From NCBI GenBank assembly GCA_003674045.1, contig PENC01000001.1, positions 372,001 through 436,000 of the forward strand: 64,000 nucleotides of DNA, read 5' to 3'. The stretch's first letter is position 1; the number at the start of each line of letters is the position of its first letter. Below, piece by piece: positions 60,051 through 64,000 of this stretch. The stretch comes from Streptomyces griseocarneus. Lineage in GTDB: Bacteria; Actinomycetota; Actinomycetes; Streptomycetales; Streptomycetaceae. The notes beneath the pieces were generated by a model that was given only the letters and a program-made list of their open reading frames with translations, searched no databases and was not told the origin of the DNA. The position numbers and the translations under genes were made by a program.

Positions 60051-61708
60051 CCACACCCACGTCCGTGGCACCCGCGACCGCGGTGCCCTCGTACGCGGCC
60101 GGGAGCACCTCCATCCCGCTGATCGACGACACGATCGGCGCCGACCTGGCCTTCACCATCGAGCGGTTCGGCGACCGCGAGGCACTCGTCGACGTCCCCA
60201 GCGGCCGCCGCTGGACCTATACGGAATTCGGCCTCGCCGTGGAGGAGGTGGCCCTCGGGCTGCTCGCCAAGGGGGTGGCCAAGGGCGACCGGGTCGGGCT
60301 GTGGGCGGTCAACTGTCCGGAGTGGGTGATGGTCCAGTACGCGGCCGCCCGCGTCGGCGCCGTGATGGTGAACATCAACCCCGCCTACCGCGTCCACGAA
60401 CTGGGCTACGTCCTGCGGCAGGCGGGCATTGGCGTGCTCGTCTCCTCACTGGCGCACAAGACCAGCGACTACCGGCGCATGATCGAGCAGGTGCGGGCCG
60501 ACTGCCCGGCGCTGCGCGACGTCGTCCACATCGGCGACCCCACCTGGGACGGGCTCGTCAAGCTCGGCGAGAGTGTCTCCCGTGAGCGGCTCGCCGAGCG
60601 CGAGGCGCAGCTCGGCTGCTACGACCCGGTCAACATCCAGTACACCTCCGGCACCACGGGCTTCCCCAAGGGCGCCACCCTCTCCCACCACAACATCCTC
60701 AACAACGGCTATTTCGTAGGGGAGCTGCTCGGCTACACCGAGAACGACCGGGTCACCCTGCCCGTGCCCTTCTATCACTGCTTCGGCATGGTCATGGGCA
60801 ACCTCGCGGTCACCACCCACGGCTCGTGCATGGTGATCCCGGCGCCCTCCTTCGACCCCGCCGCCACGCTGCACGCGGTCGAACGCGAGCGCTGCACCTC
60901 GCTCTACGGCGTGCCCACCATGTTCATCGCCGAGCTCGGCCTGCCCGACTTCGCCACCTTCGACCTCTCCTCGCTGCGCACCGGCATCATGGCGGGCTCG
61001 CCCTGCCCGGAGGAGGTGATGAAGCGGGTGATGTCGGAGATGCACATGTCCGAGGTGGCCATCTGCTACGGCATGACCGAGACCTCGCCGGTGTCCACCC
61101 AGACCCGCTCCGACGACGACCTCGAACACCGCACCCGGACGGTCGGCCGCGTGCTGCCGCACCTCCAGGTGAAGGTCGTGGACCCGGACACGGGCGCGAC
61201 CGTCGACCGCGGCACACCGGGCGAACTGTGCACCCGCGGCTACTCGGTGATGCTCGGCTACTGGGACGAGCCCGAGCGCTCGTCCGAGGCGGTCGACGCG
61301 GACGGCTGGATGCACACCGGGGACCTCGCGGTGATGGACGAGGACGGCTACGTACGCATCGTCGGCCGCATCAAGGACATGATCATCCGGGGCGGGGAGA
61401 ACGTCTATCCGCGCGAGATCGAGGAGTTCCTCTACGCCCACCCCAAGATCTCCGACGTCCAGGTCATCGGGGTGCCGGACGAGAAGTACGGCGAGGAGAT
61501 CGTGGCGTGCGTGATCCTGCGACCGGGCCAGACCCTGACGCGTGACGAGCTCGCCCGCTTCTGCCGGGGGCGGCTGGCGCACTACAAGGTGCCCCGGCAT
61601 CTGTGGGTGCGGGATTCCTTTCCCATGACGGTGAGCGGCAAGGTGCGGAAGGTGGAGCTGCGGGAGGAGGCGATGGGGTTCCTTTCGGGGGTGGCCCGGG
61701 CGAGCTGA
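60047..61708 (+). CDS. AMP-binding fatty acyl-CoA synthetase (FadD-like)
   Basis: A 553-residue long/medium-chain acyl-CoA ligase. Motifs are [18 protein letters not shown] (A3), [12 protein letters not shown] (A5), [20 protein letters not shown] (A7/A8), [20 protein letters not shown] and the catalytic lysine in [12 protein letters not shown] (A10). It resembles the AMP-binding proteins of fatty acid oxidation (acyl-CoA synthetase FadD13-like) more than the preceding gene. The GTG at 60047 overlaps the upstream stop by 4 nt with GAGAGGAAGA upstream. Two different synthetases in tandem with no dehydrogenase or hydratase nearby is a little unusual. Confidence 0.94.
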   Translation: MTTPTSVAPATAVPSYAAGSTSIPLIDDTIGADLAFTIERFGDREALVDVPSGRRWTYTEFGLAVEEVALGLLAKGVAKGDRVGLWAVNCPEWVMVQYAAARVGAVMVNINPAYRVHELGYVLRQAGIGVLVSSLAHKTSDYRRMIEQVRADCPALRDVVHIGDPTWDGLVKLGESVSRERLAEREAQLGCYDPVNIQYTSGTTGFPKGATLSHHNILNNGYFVGELLGYTENDRVTLPVPFYHCFGMVMGNLAVTTHGSCMVIPAPSFDPAATLHAVERERCTSLYGVPTMFIAELGLPDFATFDLSSLRTGIMAGSPCPEEVMKRVMSEMHMSEVAICYGMTETSPVSTQTRSDDDLEHRTRTVGRVLPHLQVKVVDPDTGATVDRGTPGELCTRGYSVMLGYWDEPERSSEAVDADGWMHTGDLAVMDEDGYVRIVGRIKDMIIRGGENVYPREIEEFLYAHPKISDVQVIGVPDEKYGEEIVACVILRPGQTLTRDELARFCRGRLAHYKVPRHLWVRDSFPMTVSGKVRKVELREEAMGFLSGVARAS

Positions 61709-61744
61709 CTTCTGGGCTGCGCCTGCCCTGGACTCTCGGTTGCG

Positions 61745-61822
61745 CCTACTGGGGTGCGTCTTGTGCTGCGTGGGCGTCTGCGGGCCGGTGGGGGCTTGTC
61801 GCGCAGTTCCCCGCGCCCCTCA
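61745..61822 (-). repeat. Dispersed intergenic repeat copy (well preserved)
   Basis: Contains CTACTGGGGTGCGTCTTGTG, GTCTGCGGGCCGGTGGGGGC and TTGTCGCGCAGTTCCCCGCG, very close to the copy at 1917-2004, between two convergent genes. Confidence 0.85.
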
Positions 61823-61858
61823 AGACCGGGGCTTCGCCCCGGGTCCCCTCCCCCCGGG

Positions 61859-62542
61859 TCATTGTTCAGGGCCGCGCTCCACCAGGTCATCGGCGAAGCC
61901 GTTGAGCGGCTGAGGCGTGCCCGTCAGGTCCATCACGAACAAAGGGAGGCGGAGCTCGTCCGCCCGGGCGCGGGCATCGCGCGCGTACCCGGCCAGGGAG
62001 AAGAAGGCGGCTTCCGCGCAGTCGACAAGGCCGTGCAGCCACAAGCACTCGACGGCGCGCAGCGATGTCGGCAGAGTGGTCGGGTCGACCTTGGCGACGA
62101 GCCCTGCCGCACGCAGGTCGACGCCCGGCTCGGGCTCCCCGGGCCGGGTCACGCCGGTGAAGCCGAGCCAGGTCAGATAGCGTTCCGCCGCCACGATCGC
62201 GTCCTCGGCGTTGCGGATGGCCACCGGCCGGAACGCGGGCCGCAGCGGCGCGGGCGGTGGAGCCGCGTCGCCCGGCCCGTCGAGCGGCTCGACCGGCAGC
62301 CGTACGACCGTGCCGCACGAGCAGCCGAACTCCGGCCGCGGCCACTGGTCCTGGCGGTCGCACGCCGGGCAGCGGACGGCGACCCACGAGTCGCGCCAGG
62401 TGCGGTGCGCGAGTAATTCGGGCGCGGCGTCGGGGAGGACGGGCAGCGTGAGCGGAGCGCCGCACGCGCACGGGAAGGTGGGCGGGGTGAAGGAGTGCTC
62501 CCGACGGCACGTCGGGCAGTGCACCGGCACGCTCTTGGCCAT
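61859..62542 (-). CDS. Zinc-ribbon protein with a restriction-endonuclease-like (Mrr-type) C-terminal domain
   Basis: A 227-residue protein. Two zinc ribbons open it: CPTCRREHSFTPPTFPCACG (residues 9-28) and CPACDRQDQWPRPEFGCSCG. After a proline-rich linker, residues ~110-220 look like a PD-(D/E)xK nuclease core: AERYLTWLGFTGVTR (helix), then GVDLRAAGLVAKVD with the D and an (A/Q)xK-like pair, then a helical region and LPLFVMDLTG. Such Mrr-like domains cleave DNA, sometimes modified DNA, but the catalytic E/Q-x-K is degenerate here (AKV), so activity is uncertain. ATG at 62542 follows CTGGAG. Downstream of gcl on the same strand; no methylase partner. Confidence 0.75.
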   Translation of the reverse strand: MAKSVPVHCPTCRREHSFTPPTFPCACGAPLTLPVLPDAAPELLAHRTWRDSWVAVRCPACDRQDQWPRPEFGCSCGTVVRLPVEPLDGPGDAAPPPAPLRPAFRPVAIRNAEDAIVAAERYLTWLGFTGVTRPGEPEPGVDLRAAGLVAKVDPTTLPTSLRAVECLWLHGLVDCAEAAFFSLAGYARDARARADELRLPLFVMDLTGTPQPLNGFADDLVERGPEQ

Positions 62543-62778
62543 TCTCGGCTCCAGCAACGGGTCCGTAGGTGTGCGTACGGGCCCATCGTCCACGATGACG
62601 GCGCGTCGGGGGAGCGAATGCGGAAGGGAACATGGCGCCTTGGCGCCGGAGGCGTGTGCCGGGCGGCGACGGCGCCCGGCGCGACCCGTCGACGAGTCGG
62701 CGCCGCCGCCACCCGGGGCAGAAGAGGTCCGGAGCCGTTCCGGACCGTGACCGTGCGCCGCCCGGAGGCGGCCTTCCG

Positions 62779-64000
62779 CTACTGGGGCTCGAACTCCCGA
62801 ACGGAATCGATGTTCACGCCGTGCGGCGTGTTCGCCTCGCGCTCGATCATGATCTCGACGAGGACCGGTCGCGAGGTCGCCACCGCCTCCTTGCGCGCCC
62901 ACTCGATCGCCGGGCGGATCTCCTCCGGCGTGTGCACCCGGCGTCCCGCACAGCCGTAGGCTTCCATCAACGTGACGTTGTCGGTGCCGGTTTCGTCGTA
63001 ATGGACATCGACCTGGTAGTTCATGCCGTAGCCGATCGACGCCTGCCGGATGAGGCCCAGGTACTCGTTGTTGAGCATGATCAGTACGTACGGGATGTCG
63101 TACTGTGCCGCGACCGCCAGCTCCTCGGCCAGGTACTGGAAGCCGTAGTCGCCCACGACGCCCACCACTTCCGTCTCGCCCCGGCCCAGGCCCTGGAGGG
63201 CCTTCTTCACGCCGATCGCCGCGGGGACCTCCCAGCCCAGCGGGCCGGCCTGGCCGCACACCTGGTAGCGGCGCGGCAGATGGGCCTTCTGATGCTGGCC
63301 GCCCCAGATCTGGTAGAGGCCGATGGCGGTGACGACATACGTGTCCGGACCGAAGATCTCGTTGATCTCCTTGTAGACGCGGGGGGCCTTGACCGGGACG
63401 GTGCCGAAGTCCTCCCGGCGCGTCAGCGTCCGCTTGAGCTCGCGGCAGCGGGCCCGCCAGGGCGCGAGGGAGGTTTTCGCCCCGCGGGCCCGCGCGGCCT
63501 CCAGCAGGGCCTCCAGGAAGAGACGGGCGTCGGAGACCACCGCGAGGTCCGGTTCGAAGACCTTGCCCAGCTGCGACGGTTCGACGTCCACCTGCACGAA
63601 CGTCCGCTCGCCGCGGTAGACGCCGAGGTCCGCGCCCGTGTGCCGGTCACCGAAGCGGGCGCCGACGGCGAGCACGAAGTCGGCCTCCAGGAAAGCCGCG
63701 TTGGCGTACCGCTGCGAGGTCTGGATGCCGGTCGTGCCCATGTGCAGCTCGTGGTCGTCCTCGATCACGCCCTTGCCCATCAGCGTGACCTGGAACGGCA
63801 ACCGCAACTCCGTCACCAGCGCGCGCAGGGCCGCCGACGCGTCCGCGAGCACCACCCCGCCGCCCGCCAGGACCAGCGGCCGTTCGGCGGCCAGCAGCAG
63901 GTCCAGCGCCGCCTCGACGCGGGGCGGGTGCGGGCGTACGACGGGGACCGGCAGCCGCGCGTCGAGCGCGGCGTCGTACACGATCTCGTGCCGCGCGATG
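62779..64000 (-). CDS. gcl: Glyoxylate carboligase, partial (N-terminus off the window)
   Basis: TPP-dependent enzyme that condenses two glyoxylates to tartronate semialdehyde and CO2, linking allantoin/purine breakdown to glycerate. The 406 visible residues align along their length with E. coli Gcl: AERPLVLAGGGVVLADASAA, LMGKGVIEDDHELHMGTTGI, VGARFGDRHTG, VDVEPSQLGKVFEPDLAVVS, VPVKAPRVYKEINEIFG, CGQAGPLGWEVPAAIGVKKA, GDYGFQYLAEELAVAAQYDI and LNNEYLGLIRQA. The TPP motif begins at VVGVVGDYGFQ. The C-terminus is complete (stop at 62779); the start lies beyond 64000. It supports active purine catabolism, together with the xanthine dehydrogenase block 23 kb away. Confidence 0.95.
   Translation of the reverse strand, partial: IARHEIVYDAALDARLPVPVVRPHPPRVEAALDLLLAAERPLVLAGGGVVLADASAALRALVTELRLPFQVTLMGKGVIEDDHELHMGTTGIQTSQRYANAAFLEADFVLAVGARFGDRHTGADLGVYRGERTFVQVDVEPSQLGKVFEPDLAVVSDARLFLEALLEAARARGAKTSLAPWRARCRELKRTLTRREDFGTVPVKAPRVYKEINEIFGPDTYVVTAIGLYQIWGGQHQKAHLPRRYQVCGQAGPLGWEVPAAIGVKKALQGLGRGETEVVGVVGDYGFQYLAEELAVAAQYDIPYVLIMLNNEYLGLIRQASIGYGMNYQVDVHYDETGTDNVTLMEAYGCAGRRVHTPEEIRPAIEWARKEAVATSRPVLVEIMIEREANTPHGVNIDSVREFEPQ

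Noticed and set aside
1..64000. tRNA, rRNA and insertion sequences
   Set aside because: I looked for cloverleaf-like and transposase-like stretches and saw none; a tRNAscan and ISfinder search would settle it.

Overview
The window is high-GC actinobacterial chromosome. The strong G/C bias at third codon positions, GTG and TTG starts, XRE/DUF397 pairs, a DUF2637 protein, an SAV_915-type protein and the short dispersed intergenic repeats all point to Streptomyces. No rRNA, tRNA, CRISPR array, insertion sequence or phage module was seen. Left to right, 1-11.4 kb is mostly housekeeping and regulatory: an Ogt-type alkyltransferase (cut by the window edge), rsgA, a YihY/BrkB membrane protein, a GAF regulator, a GNAT, an ABC-F ATPase, an RsbW-like ATPase, a DUF2637 protein, a GntR regulator and a TPR-like protein. 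From 11.4 to 25.4 kb come an OtrA/Tet(M)-like ribosomal protection gene with a short overlapping leader ORF, an amidohydrolase, a lipoprotein, a stand-alone ricin-type lectin, an XRE/DUF397 pair with an MFS exporter, a secreted beta-propeller protein and a PrsW-type protease.

From 22.3 to 32.5 kb lies a polymorphic-toxin locus. A secreted DNRLRE/FG-GAP protein is divergent from a 2.1-kilo-residue RHS protein whose last ~255 residues form a tip I do not recognise, followed at once by a small acidic protein that is the likely immunity factor. From 32.5 to 41.5 kb is a purine catabolism block: PucR regulator, three-subunit xanthine dehydrogenase, NCS2 permease and XdhC maturation factor. A glyoxylate carboligase at the right edge fits the same theme, since purine breakdown yields glyoxylate. 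A secreted trypsin-like protease with FG-GAP repeats and an mgtA-mgtC pair with a structured, ORF-containing leader follow.

The most unusual part is 48.1-52.7 kb. Four tandem 60-nt ORFs encode exactly the same 19-residue peptide (MKKTIKVRKNSNYLGTLLG), using synonymous codons and alternating ATG/GTG starts, each behind a purine-rich ribosome binding site. They sit between two 356-residue proteins that look like paralogues of the M29 aminopeptidase fold. The first keeps a Glu/Glu/His/His/Asp metal-ligand set; the second has lost the terminal His-x-Asp. An S9 prolyl-oligopeptidase-like enzyme follows on the same strand. I infer a ribosomally made peptide system (RiPP-like, signalling or antimicrobial) that I cannot match to a named class.

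The right end (52.9-64 kb) carries an azlC-azlD-rraA operon divergent from a CGNR regulator, a LysA-type PLP decarboxylase with an SAV_915 protein, a GAF-LuxR regulator divergent from two translationally coupled acyl-CoA synthetases, a zinc-ribbon protein with an Mrr-like nuclease fold, and partial gcl. At least nine copies of a short GC-rich repeat lie between genes throughout, and a second ~70-bp repeat occurs twice in opposite orientation about 26 kb apart.
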